Part shown: one piece after another, positions 44,821 to 53,569 of the stretch
Position numbering within the stretch: position 1 is the stretch's first letter
Layout of the letters: each line of letters opens with the position of its first letter
Assembly: GCA_028355015.1 (NCBI GenBank)
Contig: JAOMRN010000007.1
Location: 1 to 54,918, forward strand
From: MGIIb-O2 sp002494975
GTDB taxonomy: Archaea; Thermoplasmatota; Poseidoniia; Poseidoniales; Thalassarchaeaceae
Reading direction: 5' to 3'
Length of the DNA: 54,918 bases
Made by a program: the position numbers and the translations under genes
The notes under the pieces: generated by a model
What the model was told of the DNA's origin: nothing
What the model saw: the letters and a program-made list of their open reading frames with translations, nothing else
The model's database searches: none

Positions 44821-47517
44821 TTACTTGAATGAATAACCACAAACTACACACACAGATTCACCTATTTCGGAATCAGACATACAGATTGGACAACTATTTT
44901 CTGAATGTTTCTCAGCGTCATTATTTGAGTCAATAAGATCTACATTTTCTTGTTCAAAATTCGATTCGGAATCTTCTAAAACATCATCAAGTTCTTCATT
45001 ATCATTAGAAGATTGGACCAAAATTTCGGTATTATTAATTGGTTTTGATAATGGTAAAGTAATCAAAGGAGTGTCTATAGCTGATTCTGCCCATTCAGGA
45101 ACATTGGGCACCTCGTCTACTTCCTTACCAAATGTAGCCCCATGGAAATCTTGTGCATCTGAAACTTTGTATTCCGCTTCTGTATCACCTTGGATTTCGT
45201 ATACTACTTCTATCCTCTCATTCATTTCTATTCGACCAACAGACCAAGTTACTTTATTCCCATCTCTGGCTGATTCTTTAGTGAATGAAGATTCTTTTTC
45301 ACCATTCAGAGATGATTTAACAGACGAACTTTCTATTGAAAATGTCCCAGGGACTATGTCATGTAATGCTAAATCATCTAAAGCACTATCTGAGGTATTA
45401 TGGAACATTAGTAAAATTTCATACCTACCCGCACCGCCACCAGGAAATACTTCTTTCCCTGTACTGATCTGCCTTCTTTTATGAACAACTCGAACTACAG
45501 GAGGTCGCTCTACTGTCCTAGTTGCAACAGGCCCAAAACGTTCCATACTAAAATCAGAACGAATTGGTGCAACTAAGAGTTGATTCTTAGGAGAGGGGTC
45601 GGGGGCATGCAGCGGATAACGAATAACCATTGTTTTCCCTGGTTTGAGACCTAATCGAGATGAGGTCCCGACAGTTATTCTTAGAGCATGACCTGGGTTG
45701 TCAGGAGAAATTAGTTTCTCTTCTATTTGGTTACCATTTATGACTTCGATACGATACTGCTCTTCACTTAAGTCAGCACCTTCTATCTCAATAATCACAT
45801 TTTCTAATTCTGGAGGCATAAATATACCTGGAATATCATCAATAATTCTCATCACATTTATCGTTGCAGAACCTGTATTCTCAATTGTAGTTGTAACTTC
45901 TAAATCCGAGGGAATATAAGACTTAATTCTTGAAATATCGAATCTTTTTAGTATCAACGCATCGAGTACTGATAAACGCTGTTCTGAAACTTGTATAGAG
46001 CCGGAGGATTTTACTGATACACGTGGAAGTATTGAATATCTGACTTCTTGAGTAAAACTTGGTTGATCTTCTGATTCAACTCTTTTTTCCATCGATTCCC
46101 AACTACCTTCAGGAGGTATATCTTGCCTTAAATCAGAGACATCTAATATTGGAGACTCACGTCCAGCTAATCTAACAGTTGCACCGGAAAGTGAAACAAC
46201 AAAAGAAGATTTATTTTCAAAAATACATTTACAATGCCAAACTCCCGGCCTATCGTCTTCTTTGGCATTAACATAAGAAAATTGCCGCCCTGAACTAGAA
46301 ACATTTTCAAAACCAATCCTTGAAACAGTAGATTCAGCATTGTACGTAACTACTGATATACCTGCAGGTATTTTTTCTACACCCGTAATAGAAATAGTTG
46401 GTAATATTACTAATTTTCTGCTTTCTCCCACTGCCATTCGTCCTATTTCCCAAATTACATCATTCTCTTCAATACTATATTCAGGAGAATCTGGTATCTC
46501 AAAATTCGGACTAAAACTACGTCTGAGTATAACATCTGTCAAGGAAACTGAGGAAATATTTTCAATATCAACTGAAAAAAGTACCTCATGAGAATTTTTC
46601 GAGAATACTAAAGACATACTGGGTTCTTGATCACGCTCTGGATCAGTATCAATCTTTTCCTTAATCTCTAACATTCTAGGGCCATTAGAACTGTATGGAA
46701 TTATAGTTTCTTCTGTTGCATCTAATTCACGGACAGTTACAGTTTTACCGCCTAAATCGGTAGCATCTGTATTAGAAAGCTCAACTTCAATATCCCATGC
46801 TCTATGTTTCTTACTGGGATTCTTTAGTATGAGTTCGCCTTCTATTGTTTGTTTTATAGAACTACCATCTGAATTAATTAGAGAATCTTCAATCTCACTA
46901 AGAACCACATTCAATTTATCACCAGGAATTACATCTACTTCCGTAGATGGACGCAAATGATGTGAAGTTTCTGAAACCGATACTGAAGGAGTATTGAATG
47001 ACTCGAGAGCCTTTTTAATATTATTTTCTTCACTTATGGAATCTGAAACATCACTAACAATATCCAACGTATCTAAATCATTAGATTCATCTGAAAGTTG
47101 AGAGTTAAATGCAGCTAAATTATCGGAAAGTGACTTTGGAGAATCTAATAAATCTGCTACATCAGGAGATTCATATTCAATTTCTGGTTGAGTTTGTGAA
47201 TCAGATTCTATGGGTAAAGGAGGTGGTGATGGAAGATCTAAACCAGGAGGTAAAGGAGGTGGTGATGGAAGATCTAAACCAGGAGGTAAGGGGGGTGATG
47301 ATGGAAGATCTAAACCAGGAGGTAAAGGGGGTGGAGATATTGATTCGGGTGTAACCGCTTGAGAAAGTAAATCGTCAATAGATGAACTAATATCTTCCAA
47401 AGAGTCACCGGATTTCCTGAGATTTTCTATTTTCTTGTCATCATCTGAAGGTATTGAAGGTGGTTGAAATTCAAACCCAGGAGGGGGAGGAGGAGGGGGG
47501 GGTAAATTATCGGACAT
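44821..47517 (-). CDS. Proline-rich cytosolic protein with DUF11-like domains and zinc ribbon
   Basis: A product of 898 residues without signal peptide or membrane helix. Residues 1-110 are proline-rich: a PPPPPPPPGF start, then copies of PPLPPGLDLP. Acidic, Ser-rich linker sequence runs to about 230. Two or more beta-sandwich domains follow, resembling DUF11-type repeats (for example near VTTTIENTGSATI and MFHNTSDSALDDLAL). The end is a zinc ribbon with Cys876, Cys879, Cys890 and Cys893. The proline motif recurs in the tail of the 1078-residue surface protein. Function unknown; DUF11 domains are usually exported, so their place in a protein without a signal is odd. Confidence 0.8.
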   Translation of the reverse strand: MSDNLPPPPPPPPGFEFQPPSIPSDDDKKIENLRKSGDSLEDISSSIDDLLSQAVTPESISPPPLPPGLDLPSSPPLPPGLDLPSPPPLPPGLDLPSPPPLPIESDSQTQPEIEYESPDVADLLDSPKSLSDNLAAFNSQLSDESNDLDTLDIVSDVSDSISEENNIKKALESFNTPSVSVSETSHHLRPSTEVDVIPGDKLNVVLSEIEDSLINSDGSSIKQTIEGELILKNPSKKHRAWDIEVELSNTDATDLGGKTVTVRELDATEETIIPYSSNGPRMLEIKEKIDTDPERDQEPSMSLVFSKNSHEVLFSVDIENISSVSLTDVILRRSFSPNFEIPDSPEYSIEENDVIWEIGRMAVGESRKLVILPTISITGVEKIPAGISVVTYNAESTVSRIGFENVSSSGRQFSYVNAKEDDRPGVWHCKCIFENKSSFVVSLSGATVRLAGRESPILDVSDLRQDIPPEGSWESMEKRVESEDQPSFTQEVRYSILPRVSVKSSGSIQVSEQRLSVLDALILKRFDISRIKSYIPSDLEVTTTIENTGSATINVMRIIDDIPGIFMPPELENVIIEIEGADLSEEQYRIEVINGNQIEEKLISPDNPGHALRITVGTSSRLGLKPGKTMVIRYPLHAPDPSPKNQLLVAPIRSDFSMERFGPVATRTVERPPVVRVVHKRRQISTGKEVFPGGGAGRYEILLMFHNTSDSALDDLALHDIVPGTFSIESSSVKSSLNGEKESSFTKESARDGNKVTWSVGRIEMNERIEVVYEIQGDTEAEYKVSDAQDFHGATFGKEVDEVPNVPEWAESAIDTPLITLPLSKPINNTEILVQSSNDNEELDDVLEDSESNFEQENVDLIDSNNDAEKHSENSCPICMSDSEIGESVCVVCGYSFK
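47219..47340 (-). repeat. 36-base tandem repeats encoding PPLPPGLDLPS(P/S)P
   Basis: Three nearly exact copies of a 36-base unit (47219-47254, 47255-47290, 47291-47326) and a partial fourth lie in the proline-rich N-terminus of the 898-residue protein. Each codes for twelve residues, so copy number can change without frameshift. Confidence 0.9.
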
Positions 47518-47640
47518 CCCAAATACACCGTGTAAGTTGAACTATGACGTAGGTTAGATTGGTTTAATCGTTCCTTGTTAGACATGTTCAAACAATGCGT
47601 GAGACGAATGGTTGAAGAATTAACTATGTCACGACTAATC

Positions 47641-48483
47641 ATGAGTGCTCAAGACGCGACCGCCCCACCAGTAATATTTGTTGTAGGGACTGCTGGAGCA
47701 GGGAAGAGTTCACTAGTCACTGCATTTCAGAGGTGGGCACGATTTCTAGAAGTCGATGCTTTGACAATTAACTTAGACCCAGGAGCAGAAAGAGTTCATT
47801 ATGACCCTGAATTTGATGTTAGAGATTTAATTTCATTATCTGATGTAATGTCAGAATATGATTTAGGCCCTAATGGAGCACAAATATTAGCTGCAGACCT
47901 AGTAGCCGCTCAAGCAGAAGATGTGTTTCAAGAAATCGATGGAATATCTGGTGACATTTTAGTTGTCGATACACCAGGGCAGGTTGAATTATTCGCCTTT
48001 AGGGAGGCTTCCAGCCACTTAGTAGAGGTTATTGGTCAGGGGAGAGCATGTCTGATATTCTTGTTTGACCCTATGCTATCACAAACTCCAAGTGGTTTTG
48101 TATCTCAAATGCTACTATCTTCAATCGTTCACTTTAGATTGGGCCTACCAACAGCAAATTTTCTGTCGAAGTCTGACTTATTAGAGCCAGAAGTACTGGA
48201 ACGTATCATTGAGTGGGGAGAAAACTTAGATGTTTTAGAAGCAGCTCTATATGAAGAATCAGCAGCACAGAGTATGGACGCAGCTCATTCTGGACAAAGA
48301 GCGGAATTTGCAATAGGACAACTTAGAATGATGCAACACGCATCTATTCAACCAGGGCTAATACCGCTTTCTAGTGAAGAAGAAGAAGGATTGGCGGATG
48401 TATTGACATTTGCACAATCTCTCTTTGGTGGAATGGCTGATTCAAGAGATGGTTTTCAAGGAGATATCGAACATGAATTATGA
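47641..48483 (+). CDS. GPN-loop GTPase
   Basis: A P-loop GTPase of the GPN family; eukaryotic members help assemble RNA polymerase II. From ATG 47641 the product has 280 residues. G1 is GTAGAGKSS (16-24), the family-defining GPN triplet is residues 76-78 in YDLGPNGA, G3 is DTPGQVE (110-116) and G4 is LSKSDLL. In-frame starts at 47584, 47608 and 47626 are possible; the first P-loop position favours a late start. Its stop overlaps ornithine carbamoyltransferase by 11 bases, so the two are coupled. Confidence 0.9.
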   Translation: MSAQDATAPPVIFVVGTAGAGKSSLVTAFQRWARFLEVDALTINLDPGAERVHYDPEFDVRDLISLSDVMSEYDLGPNGAQILAADLVAAQAEDVFQEIDGISGDILVVDTPGQVELFAFREASSHLVEVIGQGRACLIFLFDPMLSQTPSGFVSQMLLSSIVHFRLGLPTANFLSKSDLLEPEVLERIIEWGENLDVLEAALYEESAAQSMDAAHSGQRAEFAIGQLRMMQHASIQPGLIPLSSEEEEGLADVLTFAQSLFGGMADSRDGFQGDIEHEL

Positions 48484-49432
48484 GAATGAAAAAAGAGATC
48501 TAATGGCAATTGATGATTTTCAAGAAGATTTACCTGAAATTATTAATTGGGCAATTAATCTAAAGAATGATGAAGATTTTTCAGATAGTTTCAAGCCTCT
48601 AGAAGGTATGACAATAGGATCTATTTATGAAAAACCATCAACTAGAACAAGAGTATCTTTTGAAGTAGGTGTAAACAAATTGGGAGGGCAACCTCTGACT
48701 CTTCTGTCCAATGATATTCAATTAGGGAAAAGTGAATCAGTATCTGATACTGCTGCAGTTTTATCTAGATACCTTGATGGTATTACCTACAGGTGCTTCA
48801 AGCACTCTGATGCTGAATTATTGGCCAGTAGTGCCACTGTTCCTGTAATTAATGCACTTTCAGATATGCATCACCCTTGTCAAGCAGCTGCTGATTTGAT
48901 GGTGATTACAGAGAATAAAAAAGATATGAAAGGACATATATCGTGGGTAGGAGATGGAAACAATGTACTACATGATTTATTATTAGCAGGTGTTTCATTA
49001 GGACACGACGTTAAGTACGCAACCCCAGAAGGAATGGAACCAAATGTTGAGGTAATAGAAAGAGCTGAAAAGATAGCGCGGCAAACTGGTGCGCAAATCA
49101 CTGCAACCAATGACCCCAGTGAAGCAGTTACTGATGCAGGAGTCATATATACCGATATATTTGTATCAATGGGCGAAGAACATATGAAAGACAAATTTGC
49201 AGCGTTTGAAGGTTTTCAAGTTAATGAAGAACTTGTTTCAAATGCTAATGATAATTATCTATTCATGCACTGCTTACCTGCTCATAGAGGTGAAGAAGTA
49301 ACTGATGCTGTTATTGATTCAAAGAATAGCATAGTTTTTGATCAAGCCGAAAATAGGATGTGGGCACAAATGTCACTACTTACTTACATGTGTAATCCGA
49401 TAGCCTGGAATGCATATCGCGATTTATATTAG
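48473..49432 (+). CDS. argF: Ornithine carbamoyltransferase
   Basis: It joins carbamoyl phosphate and ornithine to citrulline in arginine synthesis, in the cytosol. From ATG 48473 the product has 319 residues, the family length. The carbamoyl-phosphate site STRTR (56-60) and HPCQ (134-137) are intact, and the ornithine-binding MHCLPAHRG near the end marks it as OTCase, not aspartate carbamoyltransferase. It overlaps the GPN gene by 11 bases and the convergent UbiA gene by nine bases. Confidence 0.95.
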   Translation: MNYENEKRDLMAIDDFQEDLPEIINWAINLKNDEDFSDSFKPLEGMTIGSIYEKPSTRTRVSFEVGVNKLGGQPLTLLSNDIQLGKSESVSDTAAVLSRYLDGITYRCFKHSDAELLASSATVPVINALSDMHHPCQAAADLMVITENKKDMKGHISWVGDGNNVLHDLLLAGVSLGHDVKYATPEGMEPNVEVIERAEKIARQTGAQITATNDPSEAVTDAGVIYTDIFVSMGEEHMKDKFAAFEGFQVNEELVSNANDNYLFMHCLPAHRGEEVTDAVIDSKNSIVFDQAENRMWAQMSLLTYMCNPIAWNAYRDLY

Positions 49433-50326
49433 CGTACTAGTAATTAATCCTAATAGAGACAATTGGAGCGACCTCTTGATTAACAATTGGGCATTTCTAT
49501 CTTCTGAATATGCTAACTTTCTTTTGACTAAGAATATCAGCATTAGACCAGGGATTATCAAAATTAGATGGATTTTAGGAAAGATTTCTAGAGCAAAAGG
49601 TGCTAGTATAGATGCCATAGTGAATAATAAAATTACCCAAGCAACTATCCTAGTCTTCTCGACTCCAATACGCATGGCAAGTGTATTTCTACCCTTATCA
49701 CCTTCCATATCCTCAATATCTTTAATAATTTCACGAGCAAGGTTATATGAAAAACCTATCAAAAATAATGAAATAACTCTCGGATTAGTAAAGTCAAATA
49801 CTCCCGCACCTCCAAACAATATCACCATACCCACTGACAGACTGATAGCAATATTACCTGGAAGCCCTCTATCCTTTAATTTTAGACTAAAATTACTCGA
49901 AGATTCATAATTAACTAGTAAAAATATTGCTAAAAACCAAATAAATATAGAAGGCATCCAATTTTGAAAGCCATTCTCAAGAGTTGTTGAAATATATCCT
50001 GCTAGAATTAAACTTAGAAATGATACAAGCATTAGTGAGGCTGTAACAATTTTAGCGTGGCTTAGAGATATTACTCCACTGGGAATTGGACGACCAGGCT
50101 TGTTCTCTTTATCAATATCAACATCGAGGATATCATTCAGAGCATTCCAAGAGCACATAAATGCCCATACTGATAAACCGTGCAAAATCGTAATCGAGGC
50201 AAATTCATCTTTAGGAAAGCCATCTAAAGCTAGTAAAGCACCGAACAATACGCCGATTAAACCTGTTAAGGAATTACCAAATCGAAATAAAGTAAACCAT
50301 GAACTGAGAGTTGACTGAGCACCCAT
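49424..50326 (-). CDS. UbiA-family prenyltransferase, probable DGGGP synthase
   Basis: In archaea this enzyme adds the second geranylgeranyl chain to glycerol phosphate during membrane-lipid synthesis. The product has 300 residues and about eight membrane helices. Both metal-binding motifs are present: NDxxDxxxD at Asn64-Asp65-Asp68-Asp72 (NALNDILDVDID) and DxxDxxxD at Asp202-Asp205-Asp209 (IKDIEDMEGDKG). A quinone-related UbiA would look similar, but in an archaeon with this arrangement the lipid function is the best guess. It converges with argF. Confidence 0.88.
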   Translation of the reverse strand: MGAQSTLSSWFTLFRFGNSLTGLIGVLFGALLALDGFPKDEFASITILHGLSVWAFMCSWNALNDILDVDIDKENKPGRPIPSGVISLSHAKIVTASLMLVSFLSLILAGYISTTLENGFQNWMPSIFIWFLAIFLLVNYESSSNFSLKLKDRGLPGNIAISLSVGMVILFGGAGVFDFTNPRVISLFLIGFSYNLAREIIKDIEDMEGDKGRNTLAMRIGVEKTRIVAWVILLFTMASILAPFALEIFPKIHLILIIPGLMLIFLVKRKLAYSEDRNAQLLIKRSLQLSLLGLITSTLI

Positions 50327-50374
50327 GTAAGTCTTTACTAGACCATCAGACTTGATTGCTTCCCCGGATGATAC

Positions 50375-50623
50375 TCAAACAACAGCAATTTGAGTCTGGA
50401 GCGACCAAACACAAACGGTATAGATACTACCCCTAAACTGACCTCTTACATGGCCTACTTTTGCAAAACGATTATCTTTAGCTAAGATATTACCTACTTG
50501 ATTCATAGTAGCCCCCCATTTGAAACGGGTATTGAGATGATCAAAAACCTCTACAGTATTAGCGGTTTCATTTTCTTGAAGAAAAATTTCAACTTCATTC
50601 CTTAGTCGACTAGTTTTTGACAT
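50375..50623 (-). CDS. Small winged-helix-like protein of unknown function
   Basis: The ATG at 50623 overlaps the stop of the upstream gene by one base (TGATG), a classic coupling. The product has 82 residues, with pattern SRLRNEVEIFLQENETANTV, HLNTRF, then NQVGNILAKDNRFAKVG, followed by a beta hairpin (GQFRGSIYTVCVWS). This looks like a winged helix or similar small DNA-binding fold. No family can be named. With its partner it forms a two-gene unit between UbiA and tRNA-Glu. Confidence 0.65.
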   Translation of the reverse strand: MSKTSRLRNEVEIFLQENETANTVEVFDHLNTRFKWGATMNQVGNILAKDNRFAKVGHVRGQFRGSIYTVCVWSLQTQIAVV

Positions 50624-50895
50624 CAAGCCACCTCCAATAGTTCTGTTTTAGAATTTGTATATCTTGATACTAATCCATCCCATCCAGAAGAACTAATCTC
50701 AATATTTTTTGATTTACTAGCGATCGGTTGCCAAGAATCAGATAGTGTATCTCCGTTAGAGCTTACCAAAACATCATATGCACGGCTTTTTTCCCTAAAT
50801 TCTGTTTTATTAAGACTAGAAAATGATACTACTTTACAAGGCTCTGGTCTTTTCCTGTAAACAGTTACAGACTGTGTGTTAATTGTTAGGCTCAT
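50623..50895 (-). CDS. Small protein of unknown function, coupled to a winged-helix-like gene
   Basis: From ATG 50895 (MSLTINTQSVTV) the product has 90 residues; upstream in-frame starts add only 12. It is beta-rich, polar and without Cys pair, signal or helix, and I recognise no family. Because it is overlapped by one base with the small winged-helix-like gene, the two are made together in equal amounts, so a complex or a regulator/effector pair is conceivable. I would not call it a toxin-antitoxin pair on this evidence. Confidence 0.6.
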   Translation of the reverse strand: MSLTINTQSVTVYRKRPEPCKVVSFSSLNKTEFREKSRAYDVLVSSNGDTLSDSWQPIASKSKNIEISSSGWDGLVSRYTNSKTELLEVA

Positions 50896-51026
50896 GATTT
50901 GGGGTTTGATAGTTAGCATATGAATGAACATAAGAGAGGCATAACTGAAAGTGAAAGTGAACAGAATCTATTATGCGGTTCAAGCCACTCTTTTCTTAAA
51001 TGAAAGTAAACTCGACGGGTTACAAG

Positions 51027-51102
51027 GCTCGTGTAGTGTAGTGGTCCATCATGAAGCCCTCTCGAGGCTTCGACCCGGGTTCAAATCCCGGCACGAGCAC
51101 CA
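51027..51102 (+). tRNA. tRNA-Glu (anticodon CTC)
   Basis: Acceptor GCTCGTG/CACGAGC, D arm GTGTAGTGGTCCATCATG, anticodon arm AAGCC/GGCTT around CTCTCGA (anticodon CTC), T arm CGGGTTCAAATCCCG, discriminator A and an encoded CCA. The D arm is identical to that of the tRNA-Gln at 17090. Confidence 0.95.
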
Positions 51103-51166
51103 ATATTCTATTTTTTCAGAGTGATAATAGTCTTAAGCACCCCTTCGTTGGCGTAATAAGGTCTGA

Positions 51167-52219
51167 ATGCGTGTAGAGCAAGATGTAAAACTAACCTTTG
51201 AAGATGTACTAATAAGACCTAAGCGCAGTACGCTGGTTTCTAGATCAGATGTTTCTTTGGAAAGAGAATTTAAGTTCCGACATTCTTCTACAACATGGTC
51301 CGGCGTCCCTATTGTCTCCGCAAATATGGATACAACTGGCTTATTCTCGATTGCAAAAGTACTTCAAGAACATAAAATGATCACATGCTTACAAAAATTC
51401 TATGCTACAAGAGAATATGCATCTGCTTGGGAAGATGGTGTTGATGCTAATTTCATTGCTGCAACTTGTGGTTCAACAGAAGAGAGTCTGACTCTTCTCA
51501 AAAGAAAAATGGCTACAAATGAAAATATACCATTCATTTGTATTGATGTTGCCAATGGATATAGGGAAGTTTTCTTAGATTTCGTGAAAACCGTGAGAGA
51601 TAAATTTCCGAAAAAAATAATTATTGCAGGTAATGTAGCTACTAGAGAAATGACTGAAGCATTAATTCTCGCTGGTGCTGACATAGTCAAGGTAGGAATT
51701 GGTCCAGGTTCGGTTTGCACAACAAGGAAAGTTGCAGGAGTTGGTTACCCACAACTAAGTGCTATCGCAGAGTGTGCAGATGCTGCTCATGGATTGGCAG
51801 GGCACGTGATGGCGGATGGAGGCTGTTCTTCACCTGGTCATGTAGCAAAGGCATTTGCAGCTGGTGCAGATTTTGTAATGCTTGGAGGAATGTTTGCAGG
51901 ACATGATGAATCAGGTGGAGAAATTGTAGAGGGATCTAATGGTAAAATGTACAAATCATTCTATGGTATGTCTTCATCAAAAGCAATGGAAACACACTAT
52001 GGAGAAGTGGCTAAGCATAGAGCACCTGAAGGTAAAGAAGTAAGAGTTCCATATAGGGGGCCTCTGGCTATAACTATACAAGAAATCCTTGGAGGAGTAC
52101 GTTCAGCATGCTCTTATGTGGGTGCACGAAGAATCAAAGATTTACCTAAATGTACAACATTTATTCGAGTAACTCAAACTACAAACGAAGTTTATCAAAG
52201 ATTTAATGTTGAAGAATAG
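51167..52219 (+). CDS. guaC: GMP reductase
   Basis: It reduces GMP to IMP with NADPH, releasing ammonia, for purine salvage. The 350 residues match E. coli GuaC in length and closely in sequence: RSTLVSRSDV, SGVPIVSANMDT, and the loop GIGPGSVCTT with catalytic Cys184 and Thr186. The continuation MADGGCSSPG, then MLGGMFAGHDESGGE, fits GMP reductase, and there is no CBS pair as in IMP dehydrogenase. Bacterial or eukaryotic-type GuaC is not common in archaea, so horizontal gain is plausible. Monocistronic, just after tRNA-Glu. Confidence 0.94.
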   Translation: MRVEQDVKLTFEDVLIRPKRSTLVSRSDVSLEREFKFRHSSTTWSGVPIVSANMDTTGLFSIAKVLQEHKMITCLQKFYATREYASAWEDGVDANFIAATCGSTEESLTLLKRKMATNENIPFICIDVANGYREVFLDFVKTVRDKFPKKIIIAGNVATREMTEALILAGADIVKVGIGPGSVCTTRKVAGVGYPQLSAIAECADAAHGLAGHVMADGGCSSPGHVAKAFAAGADFVMLGGMFAGHDESGGEIVEGSNGKMYKSFYGMSSSKAMETHYGEVAKHRAPEGKEVRVPYRGPLAITIQEILGGVRSACSYVGARRIKDLPKCTTFIRVTQTTNEVYQRFNVEE

Positions 52220-52225
52220 TGTTAA

Positions 52226-53479
52226 CTAACAACCATTTACATTAGTCCAAGATTCTTCACTACTTTCAGATTCATCATAGATGTAAAATGATTCATGATC
52301 TATTTCATTTGTTCCATCATTAACGGATACAGATAGAGTATAACATCCATAATCGCTCTCTGACCAGTCCGACTTAGGAATGACTATGTTTCCTTCACCA
52401 ATCTCAATGTTTGACTCAGAGCCCATCAATGAAATTTCAGAGCCATAAAGTCCTATGTTGCTCATAGTGCCACCGCCATATTGTCCGCCCATACTATCCC
52501 AAGTTGCTAGGCCAAATGACCCTATGCTAGATGAAGAACCACCTTCTACTGTAACAGTGGGGTATTCAATAGCAATATCATTACCATCAAGAGACAAAGT
52601 AGTAGTGAAGGTATAATCAGCATATGGTAACGCTCCAGGTATTGAATCAGATGAACTTATCCCAATAAATGCAGATAGTGAAATACCTGAAACACAACGA
52701 TTCATAGAACCGCAATCATCCGAATCCTCAGACATTGAAGGTTTGGCCGAAGAATAAACAGAAGTCACATCTCTAGAAAGTACTAGAGAATCTAGAACTA
52801 TACCTTTTACAACAGTATCGCCATTATCAATATTGAGATCCATTGTATATTCAGAATTAGGTAGCGCATTGCCTGAATAAAAGTCAGAAGTAGATATTAC
52901 AAAACTACCATAGTCGCCAAGCCCATCACTTCTATCAATGTCGAATTGAATATCATTAGAGAATACTTCACTTCCTCCGCGGTAAAAAGTTACAAAAGCG
53001 TCATGATTTCCACTGCCACCATTTTGACGTATTTTGATTTCTAATTCATCACCATCATCGCTAAATTCGACATCACCTAATGAAATATCTCCTACTAGTA
53101 ATGTGGCTAGGAGGAATGGGATGCCAAGTAAAATTATGTAAGTCCCAAAAATCGCGAAGGATTTTTTCAAATCTAAACCATCACCGCCAGCAAATACAGG
53201 TAATCCCATGTTAAGTTTCCACCAAACGAAAACTAATGAAGCAATCATGATTAAAGGAGAAAGTATTGTTAATGAAATAAAATCTAGATAAATTCCAAAC
53301 CACATTACAATGAAGAATGGAGCAATCGCACCATAAGAAAGAGTCATCGCAATGTCTTTCAGAGAGCTTTTGTTTGAACCAGAGTCATCAGAGATTATAG
53401 TTGCAGCTACTAAAGAACTACTACTACCATCATCAGATTTTTGATTTATTGCCTTTCCTAAAAGTCCGCCATCAGTCAT
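52226..53479 (-). CDS. Membrane protein with extracytoplasmic beta domain, unknown function
   Basis: From ATG 53479 the product has 417 residues; a GTG three codons upstream is less likely. After about 45 Ser-rich cytosolic residues come two helices (about 46-90) and a third at about 107-130, then about 280 residues of beta-rich, Ser/Gly/Asp-rich sequence that should lie outside. A CGSMNRC pair and a C-terminal Cys are the only Cys features. No family recognised. It ends six bases from the guaC stop (convergent). Confidence 0.75.
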   Translation of the reverse strand: MTDGGLLGKAINQKSDDGSSSSLVAATIISDDSGSNKSSLKDIAMTLSYGAIAPFFIVMWFGIYLDFISLTILSPLIMIASLVFVWWKLNMGLPVFAGGDGLDLKKSFAIFGTYIILLGIPFLLATLLVGDISLGDVEFSDDGDELEIKIRQNGGSGNHDAFVTFYRGGSEVFSNDIQFDIDRSDGLGDYGSFVISTSDFYSGNALPNSEYTMDLNIDNGDTVVKGIVLDSLVLSRDVTSVYSSAKPSMSEDSDDCGSMNRCVSGISLSAFIGISSSDSIPGALPYADYTFTTTLSLDGNDIAIEYPTVTVEGGSSSSIGSFGLATWDSMGGQYGGGTMSNIGLYGSEISLMGSESNIEIGEGNIVIPKSDWSESDYGCYTLSVSVNDGTNEIDHESFYIYDESESSEESWTNVNGC

Positions 53480-53569
53480 CAGAGTCACCTTGATTTAACA
53501 TGTCACGACAAATAATGAGTTATCAACCCGTTGACTAGTAGGCTCATAAATAGCCGTTTAATCTAGTAT

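Noticed and set aside
49410..49910. Plus-strand frame of 166 codons after argF
   Set aside because: Antisense to the UbiA gene; Ile/Ser-rich composition comes from the reversed hydrophobic helices.
50375..50895. Toxin-antitoxin label for the coupled small genes
   Set aside because: The size and overlap would fit, but neither product matches a known toxin or antitoxin, so the label is not supported.
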